Source of the DNA: Mikania micrantha
Lineage: Eukaryota; Streptophyta; Magnoliopsida; Asterales; Asteraceae
Direction: 5' to 3'
DNA length: 64,000 bases
Assembly (NCBI GenBank): GCA_009363875.1
Contig: CM018690.1
Coordinates: 1,724,788 to 1,788,787, forward strand
Shown: piece by piece, positions 10,561 to 22,168 of the stretch
Numbering within the stretch: position 1 is the stretch's first letter
How the letters are laid out: each line of letters opens with the position of its first letter
Program-made: the position numbers and the translations under genes
The notes under the pieces: model-generated
Database searches by the model: none
The model's input: only the letters and a program-made list of their open reading frames with translations
What the model was told of the DNA's origin: nothing

Positions 10561-10862
10561 TGCTATAAACTTGAATGCTAAAGCTATTAACTATGATAGA
10601 ACATACTAAATTGGCCTCTCAGTGCTTGCCATGGGGTGTTCTACATAGTTGGGACTTGAAGGAACAGACCGTCGGCCTCTCAGTGCTTGCCATAGGGTGA
10701 CCTTCATAGTCATGACTTGAGGAGTAGACTGATGGCCATTCAGTGCTTGCCATACAGTGATTCCTCAATGTTCACTCATGCTATAAACTTAACACAATGC
10801 TAAAGCTATAAACGAATTGAATGGTAGGTAAGACGCTTAATTATCATTAACAGCAATGTCCT

Positions 10863-11272
10863 ATGCGGCTTAGTATGTGGTGGGACGGCGTCTGGGCGGG
10901 TCGTAGGCTCGACTCAGGGGTATGCCCTATATATAAGCATACCGAGTTGGATGATACAGGTGGTGTTAATGAGATTAAGGTTGTTCCCGAGGGGATGCTT
11001 GAATGCTTTTGGGTTAATATCATAAACTTTTAAACATGATGCTTTTAAACTAATATTGAAGCTATTACATACGTATGCTATAGACTTGTAAACTTTGAAA
11101 CAGTAAACTAAAGCTATGATGAGAAATGAATCGAAGGGTAGGTAAAATGCTTAATTATCATTAATAGCAATGTCCTATGCGGATTAGTATGTGGTGGGAC
11201 GGCGTCTGGGCGGGTCATAGGCTCGACTCAGGGGTATGCCCTATATATAAGCATACCGAGTTGGATGAAACA
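10863..11272 (+). repeat. TATATATA module, two copies in LTR A
   Basis: Copies at 10863-10950 and 11176-11272. Each reads TATGTGGTGGGACGGCG, GGGCGGGTC, then GGTATGC, CCTATATATAA, GCATACC; the 7-bp arms are perfect inverted repeats (10919-10943 and 11233-11257). Also in LTR B (17340-17425, 17651-17745) and LTR D (44154-44235, 44467-44560). Confidence 0.8.
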
Positions 11273-11758
11273 GGTGTTATTAATGAGGTTAAGGTTTTAC
11301 CTAAAAGGTTTGCAAAAGCTATTTTACAAATACTAAAACTACATGAACTCACCAACCATTGTGTTGACTTTGTTTTTCTTATATGCTCTCTCAGGTGATG
11401 CACAGGAATAGGCTCAGACTTCAGGAATGCATATTAGGATACTCAGTTAGAGGACCTAGTAGACTTTTGGAAAGCACAGATCTTGTTACAGAAGCAAATC
11501 ACTTTTGAGATCTTGTACAGATACAAGATTGATGCATTTGATTCTTTTGATAGGTTATTTAGTTAAATTACTGAACATCGTCAAATGTAATTTAACTTTG
11601 TAATCCTAGCTTGATGCTATTGTGCTTTAGTTATTCTTAACATTGACGCTATGTAAACAATCTGATCATCACGATTATCACTCACGATATCGCGCCTCGA
11701 GAACCTTCCGCCCGACGGGTAATCCGATCCAACCCCGCCGGCTCGGGGTGTGACAGAT

Positions 11759-11770
11759 TGGTATCAGAGC
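11759..11770 (+). other. Primer-binding site of int1
   Basis: TGGTATCAGAGC begins three bases after LTR A ends. The same site in int2 is 18229-18240. It marks each internal region as a separate element body. Confidence 0.92.
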
Positions 11771-11925
11771 TCAAGGTTATAGAGAATAATAGGTCATTCA
11801 TGTAAACGGTTTGGCCTAGACTATAACTTAGGGACCCTCATATAGAGAACTTAGGATCTAAGCTTGCATTGTGCCTTTTATATTCAGTCTTTATGCTAAC
11901 CGATGTTCCTTCGAGTAAAAGCTGC

Positions 11926-12717
11926 ATGTCACCAAGAAGACAACCATCACCACCCTCTCCTTCACAGGAGATGGACCCAGCGGTTGATGCACTCGCAACT
12001 CTGAGCACTGGACAGATAATGACGATTCTCCCTGGAATCATCACTCAAGTCATAAACGGTGACGAGAACACTCGATGCTACCCGAAGACAGTTACGGGAA
12101 CTAAAGGAGTTGTACAAGGAGAGACAAGCAAGAAGCGAAAACGGTGTCGTCCTAAGAAATCAAGAAACCCTGTAATCTACACTGAGGCCATTCCTCTTCG
12201 CCAAATGACCGTTGCTCCTGAATCAGAGGGTCGTAAGCGTTATGCTGGAAAAACTCCTCTTTGCACTAACTGCCACTATCACCACAGTGCTACAACCTCA
12301 TGCAGGCAGTGCACTCTTTGTGGTAAGATGAGTCATTGGGGTTCTCAATGCAGATCTCCTATGGAGTTAATATGCACATCGAAGGATAACAAGTTCCCTC
12401 TATGTTCCACGTGCAATCTTCATCACGCTAAGAACAAATTGTGCAAACATTGTCTGAACTGCGGAAAGAAGGGACATTGGAGTCGTGATTGTAATAATCC
12501 CCCGACTCATAACCAGAACCCTGGAAACACTACATATCCCCTTCCTCGACACAGCAAGGATTGCTATGTGTGCGGACTGTCCGAACACATTGCACGAGAT
12601 TGCCCCGTCAGGGTATTTTCAGCAAATCCTACACATTCTGAGGAAAAGGATGCCTTACCAGGTTTTGATACAAGTTTGGGGTGGTCTGACCCCACAGGAA
12701 CAATAAACCTACGGTAA
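11926..12717 (+). CDS. Nucleocapsid-like zinc-knuckle protein (gag remnant), copy 1
   Basis: The only protein of the non-autonomous complex. I chose MSPRRQPSPP (263 codons) because the related gags start MPPRR or MAPRR; the frame is open 19 codons further up. The first ~110 residues are basic and proline-rich and lack the capsid domain. Three CCHC knuckles follow: CTLCGKMSHWGSQC, CLNCGKKGHWSRDC and CYVCGLSEHIARDC. The first two are each preceded by a CxxCxxHHxxxxxCxxC block, so the whole zinc unit is duplicated. Knuckles of this type bind RNA in retroelement particles. There is no protease, RT, RNase H or integrase. It lies 170 bases after LTR A and is followed by 845 non-coding bases. The copy at 18396 differs at about four residues and is also intact. 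Confidence 0.8.
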   Translation: MSPRRQPSPPSPSQEMDPAVDALATLSTGQIMTILPGIITQVINGDENTRCYPKTVTGTKGVVQGETSKKRKRCRPKKSRNPVIYTEAIPLRQMTVAPESEGRKRYAGKTPLCTNCHYHHSATTSCRQCTLCGKMSHWGSQCRSPMELICTSKDNKFPLCSTCNLHHAKNKLCKHCLNCGKKGHWSRDCNNPPTHNQNPGNTTYPLPRHSKDCYVCGLSEHIARDCPVRVFSANPTHSEEKDALPGFDTSLGWSDPTGTINLR

Positions 12718-13562
12718 TCATAAGCAACTCGGAGCCAATGAGATAATTGGGATAGAAACCTAAGGAAACCTTAGAACAAATAAGCGTTAAATGATTAAAT
12801 AAAGATAGAGTAATTCATAATTGCAGTTTAACTACTATAAATAGGAAGAATACTTTGTCTAATTAGAACACTAAAAGTTGTAAGAATTCAAAATGCCAAG
12901 GCTAGAAGGTCAACTTTTACTTACCACCTAAACTTCATAGAAATCGAATTTCTTAACATAGAGAACTTAAATTCTAGGATGTTAAGAAGGGATGAATATG
13001 GAAATATGCTAGAATCATAGTTAAGCTACATAAGCAGACAGGGAACTCAGTTACGAATATAAGACAAATATATGCCAAAGACGGGTACTGGTACGTGATA
13101 TGTTTTAAACCATAAGTGCTCGTTCCATTTAGATACTAGTATATACAAGAAACTTAACTTGTTCCTATTAGTATAATCACATAAGTATTCCATGAAAAAT
13201 TAGGAAATCTTTTATTGCAATAGAAACAATGAAAGAATCCTTGAGTTATGCATGTAGCATACGTAGGAAGCTATAGCTAACACTAAGCTTGTGTAACTAT
13301 TGATGACCATAGCATCAGTTAGTTTTGACAATAAGGTGTTAGAGTCATACAGAGACTTAGCAAGCCGAAAAAGTGAGACAGCAACGAGCAATAAGAATAG
13401 CAAAACTTTGAGACATACATAAGAGATCCCAAACACGACCCAGATTTCATTTGGGAGCATAGGGACATCACATCAAACAAAGATTTCCCACTTGTTACAA
13501 AGAAAGTCGTACCGATAATAACTTTTAAATTTCGGGACGAAATTTCTTTAACAAGGGGAGAT
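12718..13562 (+). other. Non-coding 3' part of int1 with polypurine tract
   Basis: No convincing gene. It ends TTCGGGACGAAATTTC, TTTAACAAGGGGAGA, directly before LTR B; AAGGGGAGA is the plus-strand primer tract. The GGGACGAAATTTC stretch resembles the 3' end of autonomous Tekay-like elements (compare 24040-24055), so this stretch probably derives from one. The short minus-strand frames here are not supported. Confidence 0.75.
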
Positions 13563-16033
13563 TGTAACATCTGTGCCGGAATCGTTACCGGAACAGTAAG
13601 TTGCACTGTAGATTGCACAGTAACTTAGGTACACATTACGTGAAACTGTGTTTATGCTATTGATACATTAAGCTTAACACGAAACTAATATACGATTGTC
13701 TGAAAATCTGATTTAAAACCTTAGGGTTTAACAGTCAGAAACACATCAGACAACACAGTGTTGAAACACATATACTTGATTTGATGCTATGGTGTATAAA
13801 CGTATGTGAGGTTAAACAAAACTTTAACGGTTATTGTTATGGAATGCTAAACAGACGAATTATTTGTATAGGTGATGATCTGTACGAATAATTCTGAGAG
13901 TTTAATGTTCTGAAATAATAACTTAACAGTAGAAAACAAGAATCAGAAAGCCAAACCATCGTCGTGTTCGTTCGAATGACGATTCGAACGAATACGCGCG
14001 ATGGCGACGTGATCTGACGAAACGAAAACGAAAACGAATAACGATACGAACGATAATAATTTTAAGGAAATAAATTACTTCCTATTTTACAATTTTGAAA
14101 CTCATCATAAATAAATTTAAACTAAACTATTTCACAAATTCGCGAAACAATAAACGAAACGCGTAAAAATAACGGATTTCGACAAATAAATTTATTAAAC
14201 GGAATTTAAAATAATTATTAAAATTTAATAACATCTGAATTGTTAAAAATAGTTCTTATTTTATCTACGAAAGGAGCGCGTAACGTGCCGGATACGCGAC
14301 GAAACTACGAACCGAGCAACCGAAACGAACCCGAATACCCTCGGGGTATTTAAACCTTAAGAGAGACCAATTCTTTCATTTATCACATCCCCACTCTCTC
14401 TCTAGCTCAAAAATCCCGTCACCTCTCTCCCTCTCTAAGTTTTCATCTTCAAACTTCAAGATCTTGATCATTTCTCAACGAAATTGTGCGTTTGCGGTGT
14501 CCACGCGTAGCTAGCAACGAGATCTATCTAGAAGTACAACCATTTCGAAGATTTAACCGACCAAATCGGAGGTACTTTCGTTGAAACAACCTGAAAAGAG
14601 GGTTTTTATAACCCTAGATCGACACACACACACCCACCGGTTTAGATCCTAGTACACGCACTTAAAAACTAGCGAGAACTTATCCACATGTAGCAGGATT
14701 GTGGGGATGACTGGAACAAGGCCTGAGTTGAAGGAGATGATGAACTCGCCGGTGCAGGTTCGTGAAAGAATCAGGCTGGCCGAACCCTTGTGGTTTCACG
14801 AACCACACCCGAACCTTTTTGCAGGGCTGCGAACCCTCCTTCTATTCACAAACCTTTGGCTGTATCCCAACCGAACTCATGGCACCGAACCATACTCAGT
14901 GAACCTAGCCGAATCTCTTGCATATCATGATCCCAGATAGGGGGGGGGCTGCGAACCTTCTCAGCCCAACGAACCTTTGCATGATAAACCAAAGCCGAAC
15001 CTATGTCTAGCTCACGAACCATCACTGTGCGACGAACCTTAGCCTGCCGAGCCTTGAAGCCGAACCCCTCTTTGCATGGTTAGCCGAACCTATATGGAGC
15101 TGAGACCTAACTTCGGCCGAACCTTGGGTTAAAAGGTTCGCTGGCCATGTAGTAGTCGACCGGATTCACCATGCAGCCCCACTCCGATGTCAGGCATAAA
15201 TATTAGCCAATAGTCGACCCAATCTTAACCTATTACGGCCCAATAGATTTAAGCTAGCCATGGCCCAATACCAATAAAACGGTCCAAGGACCACTCGTTT
15301 ATTAGGCCATATTGTACAGCCCACGTAATCTTTTTGGGCCAATGTTTCGGCCCAGCCCAAGCATAAACCGGCCCATTTATTTCTTAGCCATAGTCATTCG
15401 GCCCACGCATATACATGGCCCAATCGCGGCCCAACTATGGTGCCATGACCCATTTCCTTTCTGTTTGGCCCGCATCGTTTACACGAGTCTCAACCGGTGG
15501 CCTAACTCCCATCTCGACTCACTTGAATAACCCCAACACCTGGATCAATCCATAATCAGCCCACTAACATTTGAGGCCCACGTATTACCTAAACCCAATG
15601 TTAACACGAATGGCTTACAAGATTATCCGGCTCAATGGGTTTGAAGTAATTTATAAACATTTGAATGAACGTTGAAAATAATGAAAACAAAGAACCAACA
15701 TATTGGTGAAACAAACATTTCTTTAATTATAAAACGATAACGAGTTTTAGACAAGTTAAATGAAGGTTTACAAATTTTCAATAAATGACAACTTGTGAAT
15801 AATGATCAAGTAGGATTTCCTTAACAAAGAAGAATTTGAGCAGGATAATAAACAAGATGCGTAAGTGTTAGTCAACTTTAGGACTAACACCTACACGCAC
15901 AACAAACTTTTATAAACTCATACTTATAAACTACAATACTGTGAAATCAATACAGGAGCGCGAATACCATAACAAGTGCAAACAAAGAGTGCGTGCATTC
16001 ATATTCTACATAGTCAATCACTAAGGACATAAG

Positions 16034-17864
16034 GTGAGTTCATTTGTCCCTTTTCTAACTATTTTGATTTTCTTCGGGACTGAGAAGCATGTTATACATT
16101 TTAAACAAATGATTTATAAAAATGCTTTAAACTTATTCTTGATGCTTACACTTTATTGCCTGATACTTATGCTATAAATTATATCCTTAAACTAGATGCT
16201 TGATACTTATGCTATAAACTATATCCTTAAACGAGATGCTTAATGCTTATGATATAAACTATATTCTTAAACTAGATGCTCAATGCTTATGCTATAAACT
16301 ATAATCTTAAACTACACTCTTGATGCTTATGCTATAAACTATGTGCTTAAACTATACGCTTAATGCTTACGATATAAACAATATGCTTAAATTACATGCT
16401 CGACACTAAAGCTTGAATACAAATTCCATATGCTAATGATACATGCAAATGCTTAATACTAATGCTACATGCTAAGGTTTGACACTAATGCTATATGCTA
16501 ATGCCAATAGCTAATACTACAATGCAAATACTATATGCTTATCATGCTTAAATGAACGAAATGCTTGAAGTGCTCAGAATGCTATAAACTTTGAATGCTA
16601 TAAGCTTGTCATGCTAAAACAACGGTTTGGCCTCTCAGTGCTTGCCTCATCGGTTGTTAAACTTGAATGCTATAAACTTGTCATGCAAAAGCAACGGTTT
16701 GGCCTCTCAGTTGCCTCACCGGTTGTTTAAACTTTGAATGCTATAAACTTGTCATGCTAAAACAACGGTTTGGCCTCTCAGTGCTTGCCTCATCGGTTGT
16801 TAAACTTGAATGCTATAAACTTGTCATGCAAAAGCAACGGTTTGGCCTCTCAGTGCTTGCCTCACCGGTTGTTAAACTTGAATGCTATAAACTTGTCATG
16901 CAAAAGCAACTGTTTGGCCTCTCAGTGCTTGCCTCACCGGTTGTTAAACTTTGAAAGCTATAAACTTGTCATGCAAAAGCAACGGTTTGGCCTCTCAGTG
17001 CTTGCCTCACCGGTTGTTAAACTATTTAAATGCTATAAACTTGAATGCTAAAGCTATTAACTATGATAGAACATACTAAATTGGCCTCTCAGTGCTTGCC
17101 ATGGGGTGTTCTACATAGTTGGGACTTGAAGGAACAGACCGTCGGCCTCTCAGTGCTTGCCATAGGCTGACCTTCATAGTCATGACTTGAGGAGTAGACT
17201 GATGGCCATTCAATGCTTGCCATACAGTGATTCCTCAATGTTCACTCATGCTATAAACTTAACACAATGCTAAATCTATAAACGAATTGGATGGTAGGTA
17301 AGACGCTTAATTATCATTAACAGCAATGTCCTATGCGGCTTAGTATGTGGTGGGACGGCGTCTGGGCGGGTCGTAGGCTCGACTCAGGGGTATGCCCTAT
17401 ATATAAGCATACCGAGTTGGATGATACAGGTGGTGTTAATGAGATTAAGGTTGTTCCCGAGGGGATGCTTGAATGCTTTTGGGTTAATATCATAAACTTT
17501 TAAACATGATGCTTTTAAACTAATATTGAAGCTATTACATACGAATGCTATAGACTTGTAAACTTTGAAACAGTAAACTAAAGCTATGATGAGAAATGAA
17601 TCGAAGGGTAGGTAAAATGCTTAATTATCATTAATAGCAATGTCCTATGCGGCTTAGTATGTGGTGGGACGGCGTCTGGGCGGGTCATAGGCTCGACTCA
17701 GGGGTATGCCCTATATATAAGCATACCGAGTTGGATGAAACAGGTGTTATTAATGAGGTTAAGGTTTTACCTAAAAGGTTTGCAAAAGCTATTTTACAAA
17801 TACTAAAACTACATGAACTCACCAACCATTGTGTTAACTTTGTTTTTCTTATATGCTCTCTCAG
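16034..17864 (+). other. Predicted LTR intron of LTR B
   Basis: Donor GTGAGTTCAT at 16034-16043, complementary ATGAACTCAC at 17813-17822, acceptor CTCTCAG ending 17864. Same architecture and GTCCC/GGGAC hairpin as LTR A. Confidence 0.5.
16619..17035 (+). repeat. 72-bp tandem repeat in LTR B
   Basis: Six copies as in LTR A, with the same shortened second unit and a few substitutions (GTTTAAACTTTG after unit 2; AACTGTTTGG in unit 6). Confidence 0.9.
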
Positions 17865-18395
17865 GTGATGCACAGGAATAGGCTCAGACTTCAGGAATGC
17901 ATATTAGGATACTCAGTTAGAGGACCTAGTAGACTTTTGGAAAGCACAGATCTTGTTACAGAAGCAAATCACTTTTGAGATCTTGTACAGATACAAGATT
18001 GATGCATTTGATTCTTTTGATAGGTTATTTAGTTAAATTACTGAACATCGTCAAATGTAATTTAGCTTTGTAATCCTAGCTTGATGTTATTGTGCTTTAG
18101 TTATTCTTAACATTGACGCTATGTAAACAATCTGATCATCACGATTATCACTCACGATATCGCGCCTCGAGAACCTTCCGCCCGACGGGTAATCCGATCC
18201 AACCTCGCCGGCTCGGGGTGTGACAGACTGGTATCAGAGCTCAAGGTTATAGAGAATAATAGGTCATTCATGTAAACGGTTTGGCCTAGACTATAACTTA
18301 GGGACCCTCATATAGAGAACTTAGGATCTAAGCTTGCATTGTGCCTTTTATATTCAGTCTTTATGCTAACCGATGTTCCTTCGAGTAAAAGCTGC

Positions 18396-19187
18396 ATGTC
18401 ACCAAGAAGACAACCATCACCACCCTCTCCTTCACAGGAGATGGACCCAGCGGTTGATGCACTCGCAACTCTGAGCACTGGACAGATAATGACGATTCTC
18501 CCTGGAATCATCACTCAAGTCATAAACGGTGACGAGAACACTCGATGCTACCCGAAGACAGTTACGGGAACTAAAGGAGTTGTACAAGGAGAGACAAGCA
18601 AGAAGCGAAAACGGTGTCGTCCTAAGAAATCAAGAAACCCTGTAATCTACACTGAGGCCATTCCTCGTCGCCAAAAGACCGTTGCTCCTGAATCAGAGGG
18701 TCGTAAGCGTTATGCTGGAAAAACTCCTCTTTGCACTAACTGCCACTATCACCACAGTGCTACAACCTCATGCAGGCAGTGCACTCTTTGTGGTAAGATG
18801 AGTCATTGGGGTTCTCAATGCAGATCTCCTATGGAGTTAATATGCACATCGAAGGATAACAAGTTCCCTCTATGTGCCACGTGCAATCTTCATCACGCTA
18901 AGAACAAATTGTGCAAACATTGTCTGAACTGCGGAAAGAAGGGACATTGGAGTCGTGATTGTAATAATCCCCCGACTCATAACCAGAACCCTGGAAACAC
19001 TACATATCCCCTTCCTCGACACAGCAAGGATTGCTATGTGTGCGGACTGTCCGAACACATTGCACGAGATTGCCCCGTCAGGGTATTTTCAGCAAATCCT
19101 ACACATTCTGAGGAAGAGGATGCCTTACCAGGTTTTGATACAAGTTTGGGGTGGTCTGACCCCACAGGAACAATAAACCTACGGTAA
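18396..19187 (+). CDS. Nucleocapsid-like zinc-knuckle protein (gag remnant), copy 2
   Basis: Second copy of the zinc-knuckle protein, same length (263 codons from MSPRRQPSPP) and same three CCHC knuckles and duplicated CxxCxxHH block. Differences seen against copy 1: PLRQM becomes PRRQK, CSTCN becomes CATCN, and EEKDA becomes EEEDA. No stop or frameshift has arisen in either copy, which fits recent duplication or some constraint; the number of differences is too small to tell. int2 spans 18226-20032, exactly 1807 bp like int1, and ends in the same AAGGGGAGA tract. Confidence 0.8.
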   Translation: MSPRRQPSPPSPSQEMDPAVDALATLSTGQIMTILPGIITQVINGDENTRCYPKTVTGTKGVVQGETSKKRKRCRPKKSRNPVIYTEAIPRRQKTVAPESEGRKRYAGKTPLCTNCHYHHSATTSCRQCTLCGKMSHWGSQCRSPMELICTSKDNKFPLCATCNLHHAKNKLCKHCLNCGKKGHWSRDCNNPPTHNQNPGNTTYPLPRHSKDCYVCGLSEHIARDCPVRVFSANPTHSEEEDALPGFDTSLGWSDPTGTINLR

Positions 19188-20032
19188 TCATAAGCAACTC
19201 GGAGCCAATGAGATAATTGGGATAGAAACCTAAGGAAACCTTAGAACAAATAAGCGTTAAATGATTAAATAAAGATAGAGTAATTCATAATTGCAGTTTA
19301 ACTACTATAAATAGGAAGAATACTTTGTCTAATTAGAACACTAAAAGTTGTAAGAATTCAAAATGCCAAGGCTAGAAGGTCAACTTTTACTTACCACCTA
19401 AACTTCATAGAAATCGAATTTCTTAACATAGAGAACTTAAATTCTAGGATGTTAAGAAGGGATGAATATGGAAATATGCTGGAATCATAGTTAAGCTACA
19501 TAAGCAGACAGGGAACTCAGTTACGAATATAAGACAAATATATGCCAAAGACGGGTACTGGTACGTGATATGTTTTAAACCATAAGTGCTCGTTCCATTT
19601 AGATACTAGTATATACAAGAAACTTAACTTGTTCCTATTAGTATAATCACATAAGTATTCCATGAAAACTTAGGAAATCTTTTATTGCAATAGAAACAAT
19701 GAAAGAATCCTTGAGTTATGCATGTAGCATACGTAGGAAGCTATAGCTAACACTAAGCTTGTGTAACTATTGATGACCATAGCATCAGTTAGTTTTGACA
19801 ATAAGGTGTTAGAGTCATACAGAGACTTAGCAAGCCGAAAAAGTGAGACAGAAACGAGCAATAAGAATAGCAAAACTTTGAGACATACATAAGAGATCCC
19901 AAACACGACCCAGATTTCATTTGGGAGCATAGGGACATCACATCAAACAAAGATTTCCCACTTGTTACAAAGAAAGTCGTACCGATAATAACTTTTAAAT
20001 TTCGGGACGAAATTTCTTTAACAAGGGGAGAC

Positions 20033-21618
20033 TGTAACATCTGTGCCGGAATCGTTACCGGAACAGTAAGTTGCACTGTAGATTGCACAGTAACTTAGGT
20101 ACACATTACGTGAAACTATGTTTATGCTATTGATACATTAAGCTTAACACGAAACTAATATACGATTGTCTGAAAATCTGATTTAAAACCTTAGGGTTTA
20201 ACAGTCAGAAACACATCAGACAACACAGTGTTGAAACACATATACTTGATTTGATGCTATGGTGTATAAACGTATGTGAGGTTATACAAAACTTTAACGG
20301 TTATTGTTATGGAATGCTAAACAGACGAATTATTTGTATAGGTGACGATCTGTACGAATAATTCTGAGAGTTTAATGTTCTGAAATAATAACTTAACAGT
20401 AGAAAACAAGAATCAGAAAGCCAAACCATCGTCGTGTTCGTTCGAATGACGATTCGAACGAATACGCGCGATGGCGACGTGATCTGACGAAACGAAAACG
20501 AAAACGAATAACGATACGAACGATAATAATTTTAAGGAAATAAATTACTTCCTATTTTACAATTTTGAAACTCATCATAAATAAATTTAAACTAAACTAT
20601 TTCACAAATTCGCGAAACAATAAACGAAACGCGTAAAAATAACGGATTTCGACAAATAAATTTATTAAACGGAATTTAAAATAATTATTAAAATTTAATA
20701 ACATCTGAATTGTTAAAAATAGTTCTTATTTTATTTACGAAAGGAGCGCGTAACGTGCCGGATACGCGACGAAACTACGAACCGAGCAACCGAAACGAAC
20801 CCGAATACCCTCGGGGTATTTAAACCTTAAGAGAGACCAATTCTTTCATTTATCACATCCCCACTCTCTCTCTAGCTCAAAAATCCCGTCACCTCTCTCC
20901 CTCTCTAAGTTTTCATCTTCAAACTTCAAGATCTTGATCATTTCTCAACGAAATTGTGCGTTTGTGGTGTCCACGCGTAGCTAGCAACGAGATCTATCTA
21001 AAAGTACAACCATTTCGAAGATTTAACCGACCAAATCGGAGGTACTTTCGTTGAAACAACCTGAAAAGAGGGTTTTCATAACCCTAGATCGACACACACA
21101 CACCCACCGGTTTAGATCCTAGTACACGCACTTAAAAACTAGCAAGAACTTATCCACATGTAGCAGGATTGTGGGGATGACTGGAACAAGGCCTGAGTTG
21201 AAGGAGATGATGAACTCGCCGGTGCAGGTTCGTGAAAGAATCAGGCTGGCCGAACCCTTGTGGTTTCACGAACCACACCCGAACCTTTTTGCAGGGCTGC
21301 GAACCCTCCTTCTATTCACAAACCTTTGGCTGTATCCCAACCGAACTCATGGCACCGAACCATACTCAGTGAACCTAGCCGAATCTCTTGCATATCACGA
21401 TCCCAGATAGGGGGGCTGCGAACCTTCTCAGCCCAACGAACCTTTGCATGATAAACCAAAGCCGAACCTATGTCTAGCTCACGAACCATCACTGTGCGAC
21501 GAACCTTAGCCTGCCGAGCCTTAAAGCCGAACCCCTCTTTGCATGGTTAGCCGAACCTATATAGAGCTGAGACCTAACTTCGGCCGAACCTTGGGTTAAA
21601 AGGTTCGCTGGCCATGTA
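20033..21618 (+). repeat. LTR C, left part of the split third LTR
   Basis: First 1586 bp of the third LTR, with promoter hairpin 20804-20820 and CGAACC array 21225-21612. It is interrupted by element 1 after ATGTA (21614-21618) and continues at 41966. The joined length is about 4660 bp, matching LTR B. Confidence 0.93.
21614..21618 (+). other. Target-site duplication of element 1, left copy (ATGTA)
   Basis: ATGTA lies directly before TGTAACAACC and again after TTTACA at 41961-41965. The undisturbed site in LTR B (near 15148) has ATGTA once. This proves a 5-bp-duplicating insertion. Confidence 0.95.
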
Positions 21619-21904
21619 TGTAACAACCGGTTTTTAATAATGAATGTATTGTGAATAATGGTTAATTAAACGATTGTGGTTGTTGTGATTTGAAAATGTG
21701 TAAGAGTTACGTCATTAATGGGAAGAGCACATTTGGTCGTGCTTGAAATCCACGAGGATTTAGTAACTTTTGTTATTGGGGATTGATAGTATGTGAAAAA
21801 TGATGAACGTGGGCGAAAACCGTGCGCAAAACGGAGTTCGTATGCTCCCGGAATCGCGAAACGAAGTTAAAAATCAAAATGATGACGCTGGTGACGTGGG
21901 GCGG
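21619..21904 (+). repeat. Element 1 5' LTR, first piece
   Basis: Matches 39472-39757 of the 3' LTR. It ends in GGCGG, the target duplicated by element 2 (21900-21904 and 32441-32445). Confidence 0.93.
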
Positions 21905-22168
21905 TGTCACACCCCCACCTCCGCGTCACCAGACGACGTCATCCTTAAAGGTAGCGGAAGCATAGCGGCGAAGTCTCGAAGGTGAGGGGTGACTTACTTG
22001 ATCCGGTATCATAACACACATAGTTAAGAAAAGCACTAATTACAAATCACGACAATATTTATTACATGTCCTGAATATCCGTTCACAACTTAAGTTCCTT
22101 CTATTACATCCCAAGTCCTAATTACATGGTGCGTGCACAGTTGTTTCCTCACCGTTGGTACTGATTAC

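Larger units (their letters stand above)
9565..11394 (+). other. Predicted LTR intron of LTR A
   Basis: Donor GTGAGTTCAT (9565-9574), then a hairpin GTCCC/GGGAC (9577-9581 with 9607-9611, U-rich loop). The acceptor is GCTCTCTCAG/GTGATG at 11394. ATGAACTCAC at 11343-11352 is the exact reverse complement of the donor, 42 nt before the acceptor, and contains a possible branch point CTCAC. The intron carries the tandem repeats and TATATATA modules. Confidence 0.5.
7183..11755 (+). repeat. LTR A (5'-truncated)
   Basis: Same sequence as LTR B, lacking the first ~37 bases and two short stretches (about 17 and 49 bp) near 7325 and 7527. Contents in order: promoter 7862-7990, CGAACC array, GGCCCA cluster, predicted 78-nt exon, and an intron with tandem repeats and two TATATATA modules. 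It ends GGTGTGACA at 11755. Confidence 0.9.
13563..18225 (+). repeat. LTR B (complete, 4663 bp)
   Basis: Full copy from TGTAACATCTGTGCCGG to GGTGTGACA, shared between int1 and int2. It contains the promoter hairpin 14334-14350, CGAACC array 14755-15140, GGCCCA cluster 15215-15585, predicted exon 15956-16033, 72-bp repeats 16619-17035, and TATATATA modules 17340-17425 and 17651-17745. It is more than twice as long as the internal region it flanks. Confidence 0.93.

Noticed and set aside
10158..10581. Repeat-protein frames over the 72-bp array (also near 16754-17051 and 43441-43864)
   Set aside because: Same artefact: 72 bp is 24 codons. Two frames are open at once and there is no start context.
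13212..13618. Minus-strand hydrophobic frames in int1 (and 19682-20088 in int2)
   Set aside because: They cross the polypurine tract into the LTR and lie antisense to the element; hydrophobicity follows from A-rich sense sequence.
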